DNA of 64,000 nt from Atopobium sp. (GTDB lineage: Bacteria > Actinomycetota > Coriobacteriia > Coriobacteriales > Atopobiaceae). The stretch is from assembly GCA_022732885.1 (NCBI GenBank), contig JAIJTS010000005.1:1-64000 (forward strand), given 5' to 3'. The notes beneath the pieces are model-generated. The model did not search any database and had not been told where the DNA came from. It worked only from the letters and a program-made list of their open reading frames with translations. The position numbers were made by a program, and so were the translations under genes. Position 1 is the stretch's first letter, and each line of letters begins with the position of its first letter. Shown in pieces: positions 1 through 6,977 of this stretch.

Positions 1-947
1 CTCAAAAGCTTGTCTCGTTGGGAGCACGCACTGCAGAGAGCGTAGCAGACGCCGCAAAAGATGCTGACGTTGTCTTTACTATGGTTGGTTATCCAACTGA
101 CGTTGAAGATGTTTACTTAGCAACAGATGGTCTGCTCCGTGTTGCCAAAAAAGGCGCATATCTTATCGATCTGACCACTTCTTCTTCTCAGCTTGCACGT
201 GATATTCACGATGCTGCTGAAATTGAGGGAAAACATGCGTTTGATTGCCCTGTTACTGGAGGTCAGAAGGGCGCTCAGGACGGAACTCTTACACTGATTA
301 TTGGTGCAACTGAGAATGACATTGAGCCAGTACGTGCTCTTCTTGAGACTTTTTCGGCAAAGATTTTCTGCATGGGTGGCGCTGGTAAGGGTCAGACTGC
401 AAAGCTTTGTAACCAGGTTTCTCTTGCTTCTTGCATGATTGGCTACGCAGACGCAATGGCTTTAGCAGAGCAGGGTGGTCTTGACGTTGAGCAGATGCTT
501 GAGGTTGTTGCCAGCGGTATGGGCTCTTCTCGTGCACTTAAAGAGCTTGCTCCTAAGTCGCTTGAGGGGGACTTCCAGCCAGGATTTTTGGCTGAGCACT
601 TCCGCAAGGATATTGCGCTTGCCCTTGCTCAGTCTGAGGACCTTGAGATTACGCTTCCTGGTGCAGAGACCGCCTTTACCTTGTATGACATGCTCTGCCA
701 GATTGGTGGTGCTCGTAAGGGCATTCAGGCAATCTCACTGCTTTATGCTGATGAGGCTACGAGCACTGCAGCTGGCCTTGACTGGTCACTTCTTGAGAAT
801 CAAGAAGATGCAGACGAAGATGAGCATGAGTGTTGCTGCGGCCATGACCACGGACATAGTGACCACGACTGCGAGTGCCATGAGCACGAACATCATCATG
901 ACCATGAAGGTCACAAACACGGTCATGATGGACACTGCTGCCATTAG
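1..947 (+). CDS. NAD(P)-dependent 3-hydroxyisobutyrate/6-phosphogluconate dehydrogenase-like protein, 5' partial, with Cys/His-rich tail
   Basis: The frame is open from base 3, so the start and the N-terminal Rossmann glycine motif lie before the window; the TTG at 18 is an internal Leu. Family features present are the DVVFTMVGYP segment, the LIDLTTSS stretch after it, the GGQKGAQDG substrate-loop segment and GKGQTAKLCNQ, whose Lys is the usual catalytic residue of beta-hydroxyacid dehydrogenases. The all-helical C-terminal domain follows. The last 40 or so residues (from about base 820) are extremely rich in His, Cys, Asp and Glu, which is not part of the family fold and looks like a Ni/Zn/Cu-binding tail. 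The substrate cannot be told from sequence; 2-hydroxy-3-oxopropionate or 3-hydroxyisobutyrate type acids are typical. The next gene starts 26 bases downstream and may be cotranscribed. Confidence 0.9.
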   Translation, partial: QKLVSLGARTAESVADAAKDADVVFTMVGYPTDVEDVYLATDGLLRVAKKGAYLIDLTTSSSQLARDIHDAAEIEGKHAFDCPVTGGQKGAQDGTLTLIIGATENDIEPVRALLETFSAKIFCMGGAGKGQTAKLCNQVSLASCMIGYADAMALAEQGGLDVEQMLEVVASGMGSSRALKELAPKSLEGDFQPGFLAEHFRKDIALALAQSEDLEITLPGAETAFTLYDMLCQIGGARKGIQAISLLYADEATSTAAGLDWSLLENQEDADEDEHECCCGHDHGHSDHDCECHEHEHHHDHEGHKHGHDGHCCH

Positions 948-973
948 GCACTAGCCGCAAAGGAACCCAGATT

Positions 974-1756
974 ATGAGCGATATTTCTACTCCTCAGAGC
1001 TCTATTGCGGTTTTCATTGATTATGAAAATTTGGCACTAGGAACAGGCAAAAGAAAGCGTAATGGTCACCAAGAACCAGGCCATCTTCCAGAGATGAAGC
1101 TTATTCTAGAGAGGTTGGTTGATAAGGGACGCATTACTGCTAAGCGTGCGTATTGCGACTGGCAGCGCTTTCCAAATGCCATTACGCCTTTACATGAGCT
1201 TGGAATTGAGCTGATTGAGATTCCAGATCGAGCTTATACTGGCAAAAACTCCGCTGATATTAGGCTTGCAGTAGATGCAGTTGAGATGTGTCTTACTAAA
1301 GATCACATAGATACATTTGTTGTACTGTCTGGAGATTCTGATTTCTCGCCTTTAGTAGCAAAACTTAAAGAGGCCGGCAAAACGGTCGTTGGTGTTGGCA
1401 TGAAGGAGTCTACAAGCTCGCTCCTTGCTGAAGTTTGTGATGAGTTCATTTTTTACGAGGATATCTTGAGTTCTGGCAGAATTCCAGACTTTAAAGAGAA
1501 AGTACCTGCCGAGAAACACGACTGCTATCAGCTTCTATTTGAAACTATTGAGTCATTGGAACGTGAAAGCGAAACATTTATTTATGCATCTCGCTTAAAG
1601 GTGACTATGCGAAGGAAGCGGCCGCAGTTTGCTGAAGCGACTTATGGATATCGTTCGTTTACTTCTCTTTTACGTGAAGCATCAAGCCTTGGATTTATTA
1701 AAATTCATGAAGATCAAAAAAGCGGCACTGTTGTCGTAGATGGATTTAAAGAATAA
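974..1756 (+). CDS. NYN-domain (LabA/DUF88-like) putative ribonuclease with C-terminal LOTUS/OST-HTH-like domain
   Basis: The protein has 260 residues. The NYN/PIN-like nuclease fold is recognised by AVFIDYEN (Asp16), the SADIRLAVDAVE segment (Asp95 region) and VVLSGDSDFSPLV (Asp121, Asp123), which together form the acidic metal site typical of the family. Residues from about 185 to 258 read as a winged-helix OST-HTH/LOTUS domain (YRSFTSLLREASSLGFIKI), a usual partner of bacterial NYN domains and thought to bind RNA. The ATG is preceded by AAAGGAA at a suitable distance. It lies between a dehydrogenase and a Lys/Ala-rich protein, which gives little functional hint. It is probably a cytoplasmic RNA-processing or RNA-decay protein; the actual substrate is unknown. 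Confidence 0.85.
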   Translation: MSDISTPQSSIAVFIDYENLALGTGKRKRNGHQEPGHLPEMKLILERLVDKGRITAKRAYCDWQRFPNAITPLHELGIELIEIPDRAYTGKNSADIRLAVDAVEMCLTKDHIDTFVVLSGDSDFSPLVAKLKEAGKTVVGVGMKESTSSLLAEVCDEFIFYEDILSSGRIPDFKEKVPAEKHDCYQLLFETIESLERESETFIYASRLKVTMRRKRPQFAEATYGYRSFTSLLREASSLGFIKIHEDQKSGTVVVDGFKE

Positions 1757-1784
1757 AGGGTGTTTTAGAGAGGATTTAGGTTTC

Positions 1785-2471
1785 ATGGCAGATAAGAAAG
1801 AAACTGCTCAGAAGCCAAAAAAGGCTTCAACTAAGGCAACCGCAAAAGCGGGCTCTGCAAAGGCGCCAAAAGAAGAAAAACAGTCTGCTAAAAAGGCTGT
1901 AAAAAAGCCAACTATGGCACAGATTAAAAAAGTTAATACATTGGTTATTACTTTATCTGATGCTAGTAGACGTGCTCGTCAAGACGCTTCCCATGAGCTT
2001 GCAGAGCTGGCTCATGTAGCACCTCTTGCTTTTGAGGAACACATTGATTCTCTTATTGATGCTCTCTATAGACCTGAAGCACAGACTCGTTGGGAAGTGT
2101 TAGATGTGCTTGCTCAGTTGAGTGAGCATTTTGGTGACCAGGTCTTTAAGGCATTTGATGCTGCGGAAGCATCATTGTTTGATGATGACTCGGCAACCGT
2201 GCGTCTTGCAGCGTTTTTATTTCTTTGCCAATACGGAGCAACTTCTGCAAAGCATTCTAATGAGGCTTGGCCACTTTTAGATGAAGCAGTCCAGTGTTAT
2301 CACGGAGATGCTGAATATCACGACATGCTCCAAGGTCTTCTCGCTTTAGCACATGGAACTATTTCCAAGGATGTGAAAAAGGCACTGTCGCAACGTATGA
2401 AGTTTGATGCGGAGAATGCTACAGGGTACATAAAGCAGTATTCAGAAGAAATTGTGGTAGCAACTAAGTAA
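1785..2471 (+). CDS. Hypothetical protein with Lys/Ala-rich N-terminus and HEAT-like helical body
   Basis: I chose ATG 1785, giving 228 residues, because AGAGAGG lies about 11 bases upstream; the longer in-frame ATG at 1740 overlaps the preceding gene and has no ribosome site. Residues 1-50 are a low-complexity Lys/Ala/Thr tail resembling nucleoid-protein tails. The rest (about 55-228) is all-helical with repeated leucine-rich helices such as ARQDASHELAELAHVAP and TRWEVLDVLAQLSEHFG, suggesting HEAT/ARM-type repeats. No catalytic motif is visible. A basic tail plus helical repeats would suit a nucleic-acid-associated scaffold, but this is inference. It follows the NYN gene closely and may be in the same operon. 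Confidence 0.75.
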   Translation: MADKKETAQKPKKASTKATAKAGSAKAPKEEKQSAKKAVKKPTMAQIKKVNTLVITLSDASRRARQDASHELAELAHVAPLAFEEHIDSLIDALYRPEAQTRWEVLDVLAQLSEHFGDQVFKAFDAAEASLFDDDSATVRLAAFLFLCQYGATSAKHSNEAWPLLDEAVQCYHGDAEYHDMLQGLLALAHGTISKDVKKALSQRMKFDAENATGYIKQYSEEIVVATK

Positions 2472-2605
2472 TTTGTTCTGTAAACAAGTGACTGTGTACA
2501 AATGGGGGAGTTTACCGGTTGTATGTTTTATGCATGCGAATAAGAGTAAACTACAGGTTTGTATTAGGTTACGCATAGTTGCAGTAAGTGATGAAAGGCA
2601 AGGAT

Positions 2606-3454
2606 ATGCCATCTATTGATGTAAAAAAGTACTCTAAGCTCTTTATCGGAGTAGGCGCAGTTGTACTGTTTGCTCTTGGTCTTGTAATTGGTCGTTTTCT
2701 TCTTGGTGGCACCGGAGCTACTGGCTCTCTAAACGGTCGCACTACGCTTTCAGAAGGCGAGCTCAATACACCTGTTGCTTCTTATACCTATAACGGTCAG
2801 ACCAAAGAGGTGTCTGCTCGCGAGGTTATCGAGAATACTTCAGGACTTGATGCAGCAAAGCAATCTGATGGCACCTATACAGTTCCACCAGCGGATAAGA
2901 TTATTGGTTATGTTCGTAACGCTCTAGTTGTTGCTGAGGCTCAGAGCAAGAGTATTAGTGCCTCTGATGATGATATTAATAAATATATGCAGACTAACTT
3001 TAAAACAACTGATGTAAGTCAGGTTGCTTCTGCATATAAGCTTTCTGAGGATGTTACAAAGAAGCTTATCAATGATGCTGTCATTATGAAGAAATATCGT
3101 GATAGCGTTTTGTCTACACCTCTTCCAGATGCTCCACAGGCTCCAACTGCACCAGAAGACGGTAACTCTGAGACTACAAGTCAGGAGTACGCTCAGTACA
3201 TTATTGGTCTTGCTGGCGATGAGTGGGATGCTAAGAACAATACCTGGGCTTCCCAGGATGGCGATTATTATAAGCAGCTCTCTTCTTATAAAATCTCCAA
3301 TGACTCCGCTTCTTACGCAGCAGCTCAGACTGCTTATCAGGTGGCTATGAGCAAGTATTCTACAGTTGCAAATAAGGCGTCTCAGGAGTGGTCACAGAAG
3401 ATTAACGAGATTCTTGGAAAAGCATCTATTGCTGTTTACTCTCTTGCTCTCTAG
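2606..3454 (+). CDS. Membrane-anchored extracytoplasmic protein, SurA_N/PPIase-like helical fold
   Basis: Start ATG 2606 is favoured over GTG 2588 and ATG 2591 because GAAAGG sits just upstream. The product has 282 residues. A single hydrophobic segment at about 10-30 (LFIGVGAVVLFALGLVIGRFLLGG) has no lipobox or clear cleavage site, so it is probably a signal anchor with the body outside. The exported part is helical and charged and has the look of a SurA N-terminal chaperone region (VRNALVVAEAQSKSISASDDDINKYM), but no parvulin active-site domain is visible. It may be an extracytoplasmic folding factor; this rests on general resemblance only. A short gap separates it from the next gene, with which it is likely cotranscribed. 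Confidence 0.75.
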   Translation: MPSIDVKKYSKLFIGVGAVVLFALGLVIGRFLLGGTGATGSLNGRTTLSEGELNTPVASYTYNGQTKEVSAREVIENTSGLDAAKQSDGTYTVPPADKIIGYVRNALVVAEAQSKSISASDDDINKYMQTNFKTTDVSQVASAYKLSEDVTKKLINDAVIMKKYRDSVLSTPLPDAPQAPTAPEDGNSETTSQEYAQYIIGLAGDEWDAKNNTWASQDGDYYKQLSSYKISNDSASYAAAQTAYQVAMSKYSTVANKASQEWSQKINEILGKASIAVYSLAL

Positions 3455-3467
3455 GATTTGAAACGCA

Positions 3468-4658
3468 ATGAAAGTTGCAATTAGCGCTTGCTTACTTGGC
3501 CTCCCCGTCAGATATGACGGAGGGGCCAAGCCTGTTTCTGCAGTACAAAGAGTTGCTCAAAAAGTAAATGTTACAAAGATTTGCCCCGAGACCGCTTCAG
3601 GTCTTCCTGTGCCTCGTCCACCCGCGGAACAGCGAGAAGGACGTGTTTGGCTTAGAGACGGCTCAGATGTAACAGAAGATTTTGAGCGTGGATCTAAGAT
3701 TGCCCTTAGTACCGTTAAGTCTTCTCACATTACGCTCGCCGTTTTGAAGGCAAAAAGTCCGTCTTGTGGCGTGCATGAGATTTATGATGGTACGTACTCA
3801 GGAAAGCTTGTTTCTGGCGAGGGAACACTTACTCGTCACCTTTTAGAGGAGGGGATTTGCGTGGTTACCGAGAAAACCATTGAGAATGTAAGTCCATCTG
3901 TTGAACATCCTGTTGCTCTTATTCTGGGAACTGGATTAGGTCATCTTGCTGATCTAGTAAAGCCAGTTCGTCGTATTGATTATCGGGACATTCCAGGTTT
4001 TCCTGTTGACGCTTCTCCTATGGCAGGTCATAGCTTTGAGGCAACCATTGGTACTATCGATGGGGTTCCTGTAGTTGTCTATCCTGGCCGCGTTCACCTC
4101 TATCAGGGTTATTCTGCGGCCGAGGTAACCTCCCTTGTTCAGCACGCACATCACCTAGGCTGCAAAGACATTATTTTTGCCGGTGCAACAGGCGCTGTTT
4201 CTGGAAACGCAAAGACCGGCCTTGGTGTTATTACTGACCAGATAAACCTTACTGGAACCAATCCGCTTGCAGAATGGGCAGGCCTTCGCGATGTCGAGAC
4301 ACCATTTGTTGATATGAACGATGCCTTCTCGCCTTATCTAAGAACGCTTGCACGTGGCGTAGCAGATGACCTTAAGATTGAGCTCAATGAAGGTGTTTTT
4401 GCTGGCCTTTTGGGACCAAACTTTGAGACTCCCGCTGAGGTTGCAATGCTTCGCAGCTTTGGTGTTTCATATGTTGGCGTTTCTACCGCACTTGAAGTCA
4501 TTATGGCGCGAGCACTTGAGATGAATGTGTTAGCTCTGACACTTGCCGCTAATCCAGCAGGTGCTCATGGGACTACGCATAAGAGTGTTCAAGAGGCATC
4601 TGAGAAGTACGCCGATGATCTTGAACGCCTTGTTCGTGGTGTTCTCGGGCTTCTTTAG
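3468..4658 (+). CDS. DUF523 domain fused to purine-nucleoside phosphorylase
   Basis: The protein has 396 residues in two parts. Residues 1 to about 140 are a DUF523 domain: ISACLLGLPVRYDGG at the start, ICPE near 40 and KSPSCG near 100, with the family's conserved cysteines. Residues from about 145 onward are a class I purine-nucleoside phosphorylase: LILGTGLGHLAD (phosphate loop), AGHSFEATIGTIDG, VYPGRVHLYQGY, GATGAVSG, the YVGVSTALEVIMA segment and a TLAANPAGAHG purine-site stretch. The PNP part should cleave purine nucleosides with phosphate to give base and ribose-1-phosphate. Free-standing PNP enzymes are about 270 residues, so the N-terminal half is an addition. There is no stop or frame change between the parts. 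DUF523 function is unknown. Confidence 0.88.
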   Translation: MKVAISACLLGLPVRYDGGAKPVSAVQRVAQKVNVTKICPETASGLPVPRPPAEQREGRVWLRDGSDVTEDFERGSKIALSTVKSSHITLAVLKAKSPSCGVHEIYDGTYSGKLVSGEGTLTRHLLEEGICVVTEKTIENVSPSVEHPVALILGTGLGHLADLVKPVRRIDYRDIPGFPVDASPMAGHSFEATIGTIDGVPVVVYPGRVHLYQGYSAAEVTSLVQHAHHLGCKDIIFAGATGAVSGNAKTGLGVITDQINLTGTNPLAEWAGLRDVETPFVDMNDAFSPYLRTLARGVADDLKIELNEGVFAGLLGPNFETPAEVAMLRSFGVSYVGVSTALEVIMARALEMNVLALTLAANPAGAHGTTHKSVQEASEKYADDLERLVRGVLGLL

Positions 4659-4715
4659 TATTCTTGCTTGAATAATACAGGGCTTCCCCGTATAGTTGTT
4701 AGCGCGCTTTTGCAC

Positions 4716-4791
4716 GCCAGCATAGCTCAGTTGGTAGAGCACCGCTCTCGTAAAGCGGGGGTCATCAGTTCAAACCTGGTTGCTGGCACCA
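4716..4791 (+). tRNA. tRNA-Thr (anticodon CGT)
   Basis: The acceptor stem GCCAGCA pairs with TGCTGGC, followed by an encoded ACCA end. The D arm (AGCTCAGTTGGTAGAGC), the anticodon stem CCGCT/AGCGG with loop CTCGTAA (anticodon CGT at 4749-4751) and the T loop TTCAAAC are all present. It reads ACG codons. A terminator follows directly. Confidence 0.95.
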
Positions 4792-4800
4792 TCAACTACT

Positions 4801-4827
4801 AAATAGCCGCTTCGTGCGGCTATTTTT
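4801..4827 (+). terminator. Intrinsic terminator after tRNA-Thr
   Basis: The stem ATAGCCGC / GCGGCTAT with a TTCGT loop is followed by TTTTT. Confidence 0.85.
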
Positions 4828-4942
4828 ATGCTCGTTTCTCCACAAATCCCTCACCAAAACCTCCACAAAGTGTGAAACTCGTGTATTCCGCCGTGCAAAA
4901 AGAGTGTGCACGTTAAGCATTTTCGCCCTTCGCGATTTTAGG

Positions 4943-5257
4943 TTAATTTTCCTTTGAAGCCTTTAGAATGCCGCAGAATAGATAGCACAAAATCGAAACT
5001 ATAAAAACGATACCAGCAAGAGCCGCAATAACGTCCAAAAGCAGTATTAGCTGCTGCATGTTAGTGATCGCTGAGGTATCAGCTGTCGTGGTTAATCTAG
5101 TTGTATATTCTGTTAAACGTTGAGTTTCTCTTGCGAGGTTATTAACCGTTGCGATTTGCCCAATAAAGGAAATCACAGATATAACCGCACTTACAATCGC
5201 AGAAATTTTATATTTATCTGCTAGTTGTTCTAGTTTGCTCTGCTTTTGCTCTTCCAT
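4943..5257 (-). CDS. Small hypothetical membrane protein, two TM segments
   Basis: The protein has 104 residues with a hydrophilic start rich in Gln and Lys. A first hydrophobic segment lies at about 18-38 (ISAIVSAVISVISFIG), then a Thr-rich loop (about 42-62), and a second segment at about 68-95 (LILLLDVIAALAGIVFIVSILCYLF). The start is supported by AAAGGAAG upstream on the minus strand. There is no recognised family. It is the first member of an AT-rich islet of small genes and remnants running to about 6.5 kb, which suggests accessory DNA. An adaptor, holin-like or immunity role would all be speculation. Confidence 0.65.
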   Translation of the reverse strand: MEEQKQSKLEQLADKYKISAIVSAVISVISFIGQIATVNNLARETQRLTEYTTRLTTTADTSAITNMQQLILLLDVIAALAGIVFIVSILCYLFCGILKASKEN

Positions 5258-5375
5258 AACAAAAACTTCCTTTCATTATCCTTTCATACAGTTATCTGCA
5301 CGAATAATTGACATGACTTTTTGTCCGATGAAACGTGTACATTAGAACACGTGTTCTTTGAGAGACAAATAACAA

Positions 5376-5521
5376 TTATTGGCGGTATTCGTCTATAACC
5401 TCTTGTATTTTATTTTGCAGCTCAAGAGCGCGTTTCTCTTGCTCCTCGACTGTCGTAGATGTTACCCCGCCTTGTCCAGCTCTTCGAGGACGTGCCTGTG
5501 GCTTTCAGCATCTGCGGCCAT
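5376..5521 (-). pseudogene. Frameshifted small gene (about 48 codons)
   Basis: On the minus strand a strong AGGAGG precedes an ATG at 5521 that opens a 19-codon frame ending at 5462. The next frame continues without stop to 5376 and encodes a charged, coiled-coil-like tail (TTVEEQEKRALELQNKIQEV). Joining the frames by a one-base shift at the short A-run after codon 6 gives a plausible single protein of about 48 residues. The good ribosome site and the continuing open frame argue for a recently broken gene, just downstream of the DUF3784-like gene. A programmed frameshift or a sequencing error are alternatives. Confidence 0.45.
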
Positions 5522-5536
5522 TTTGCCTCCTCTAAT

Positions 5537-5599
5537 GACCGTTCATGATGATGTATTTAATCATTTTAAACGACCGTTCATAATGGCGTATTTAACCAT
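5537..5599. repeat. Degenerate tandem duplication of a gene 3' end (35-bp period)
   Basis: Bases 5537-5564 and 5572-5599 match at 24 of 28 positions. On the minus strand the two copies encode MVKYAIMNG and MIKYIIMNG. The first copy is the C-terminus of the DUF3784-like protein; the second is out of frame and runs up to the ribosome site of the broken small gene. Confidence 0.75.
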
Positions 5600-5896
5600 T
5601 CTAAAAAAAGTAATTATTGTAAATATACTGGAAAAACATAGGATAACATCAAAGATGATGGGATTAATTTCCCGCAACCACCACTCGAAAGCGAAGGCCA
5701 AAAAAAGCAACCCCATAGAAAAACACACCATTGAGACTCTCTGCGCATAGGGTCGAATGTCAATATACTTCCGTTCATCTTTTGGCATTGTATTATAACC
5801 TGCTATCGATCCATACCACTTTCCTCGGTGGTATTGAATTGAAAAAAGAAAAAGAATGGCTGAAATAACCAAGCTCGTAAAGTCTTTAGTATTCAC
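5561..5896 (-). CDS. DUF3784-like small membrane protein
   Basis: I place the start at GTG 5896 (111 residues) because AGGAGG lies a few bases upstream; the longer open frame to 6103 adds Lys/Ile-rich sequence with no ribosome site. There are three hydrophobic segments at about 8-20, 55-72 and 78-98. The GYNTMPKDE motif between the first two segments (about residue 33) matches the GYNTM signature of DUF3784 membrane proteins. Function is unknown. The 3' end has been duplicated (repeat at 5537-5599). Confidence 0.7.
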   Translation of the reverse strand: MNTKDFTSLVISAILFLFSIQYHRGKWYGSIAGYNTMPKDERKYIDIRPYAQRVSMVCFSMGLLFLAFAFEWWLREINPIIFDVILCFSSIFTIITFFRMVKYAIMNGRLK

Positions 5897-5918
5897 TATT
5901 CCTCCTATAAGTAGCTGG

Positions 5919-5945
5919 CCCCACCCACACTTAAGATGGGTGGGG
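5919..5945. promoter_or_regulatory. Inverted repeat just upstream of the DUF3784-like gene
   Basis: CCCCACCCA and TGGGTGGGG form a perfect 9-bp inverted repeat with a 9-base spacer, directly ahead of the ribosome site of the minus-strand gene. Neither side has a T-run, so it is more likely an operator or leader hairpin than a terminator. Confidence 0.4.
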
Positions 5946-6179
5946 TCACCTTTAATTAATTTAATTTTAATACTCTTAATTTTTATTTTTTTATATTTAT
6001 TTTCATTTTTGTGAAAGGACAGTTTTATTCCGTAAGTGGTATATTTTGGGGTTGAAATACTTGAATGTTGCTTGTCAAACATCGTGGTTGTTTGGATTAT
6101 CACGTTTTATGAAGAAGGGGAGTGACCATTAAAAGGCATGTACTGCAAAGTGCTAAAAATTCATTACCTGGGCTGAAAG

Positions 6180-6413
6180 TTATGAGTTTGAAGATTCATC
6201 TAACACAGTCGTATTCCGCGATCTCATGTGCGAGGTAATGCACCAACAAGCTTGTCTCAAGGACAAAAAGCCTGTGATGAAGGCGAATAGTTTTCCATTC
6301 TCCTTCATCAGCCTTGTGACTGTCACTTCTTTTATACCTGTGAGTGCGCAAATATTTTGTATTCCAAGGAGGCGTTCGCTACCGATTTGTTGTGCAATTG
6401 TATTGTTGATAGG
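6180..6413 (-). pseudogene. Remnant with helix-turn-helix-like sequence
   Basis: The interval 6104-6542 holds no convincing intact gene. On the minus strand there is an open stretch of about 78 codons between stops. It includes ICALTGIKEVTVTRLMKENG, which reads like a helix-turn-helix of phage or mobile-element type, but no good start or ribosome site precedes it. I take it as a decayed fragment of a DNA-binding protein. A plus-strand frame at 6226-6507 also has no ribosome site. Confidence 0.25.
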
Positions 6414-6542
6414 TTATGACATGCTAGATATCGATTTTTCTAGAGTTTTTCTGATTAACTCTCCATACCCAAATCCACGTGAAACAACTGCACTGTGGTG
6501 GGTATAGACAAAGTAGTAGTAATTACTAACAAAGGAGTTTTT

Positions 6543-6860
6543 ATGGCTACTCAGAATCTTGAGCTTTTCTATAAGCCAACCTGCCCATACTGCCACAAGG
6601 TAATGTCATTCATGGAGCAGAATAACATCGAGCTTCCTATGCATGATATTGTTGCAGATGACGCAGCTCGTGAGCGTCTCATCGAGGTTGGCGGTAAGCG
6701 TCAGGTTCCATGTTTATTTGTTGATGGCAAGGCAATGTATGAGTCTGGCGATATCATCAATTACCTCTCCGAGGCTTTCCATGTTTCTGGTTCACATAAT
6801 GATTCAGATGATGGCTCTGCAGCCGCCGCTTGCACAATCGGTGGCGCTTGCTCCTTCTAA
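6543..6860 (+). CDS. Glutaredoxin-like protein (CPYC) with Cys-containing tail
   Basis: Start ATG 6543 follows AAAGGAG; the longer frame from 6495 is not needed. The product has 105 residues with thioredoxin fold features: LELFYKPTCPYCHKVM with the dithiol CPYC active site at about residues 14-17, the cis-Pro loop RQVPCLFVDG (about 56-65) and YESGDIINYL of the C-terminal helix. It should reduce disulfides or glutathione-mixed disulfides in the cytoplasm. The last 25 residues are Ser/Asp/Ala-rich and carry extra cysteines (ACTIGGACSF), which is unusual. It appears monocistronic, with terminator-like hairpins behind it. Confidence 0.9.
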   Translation: MATQNLELFYKPTCPYCHKVMSFMEQNNIELPMHDIVADDAARERLIEVGGKRQVPCLFVDGKAMYESGDIINYLSEAFHVSGSHNDSDDGSAAAACTIGGACSF

Positions 6861-6914
6861 GTTGGTTGTCGAGAAACCCATCTAGCAGTTGGTTTTTCTC
6901 GTAATATGTAGGTA

Positions 6915-6953
6915 AAAATCCCTTTGTTCCCGTATTTGGAGCAGAGGGATTTT
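6915..6953. terminator. Bidirectional terminator between convergent genes
   Basis: AAAATCCCT and AGGGATTTT form a 9-bp stem around a 21-base loop, giving T-runs on both strands. It separates glutaredoxin from the convergent flippase gene. A weaker hairpin (CGAGAAA/TTTCTCG) precedes it at 6870-6901. Confidence 0.6.
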
Positions 6954-6977
6954 GCATGTTCGTTTTGCCTGTGTAGT

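Noticed and set aside
1740..1784. Longer start for the Lys/Ala-rich protein
   Set aside because: It would overlap the preceding gene and has no ribosome site; ATG 1785 has AGAGAGG.
6226..6507. A 93-codon plus-strand frame in the islet
   Set aside because: There is no ribosome site and no domain, and the opposite strand reads more like a helix-turn-helix remnant.
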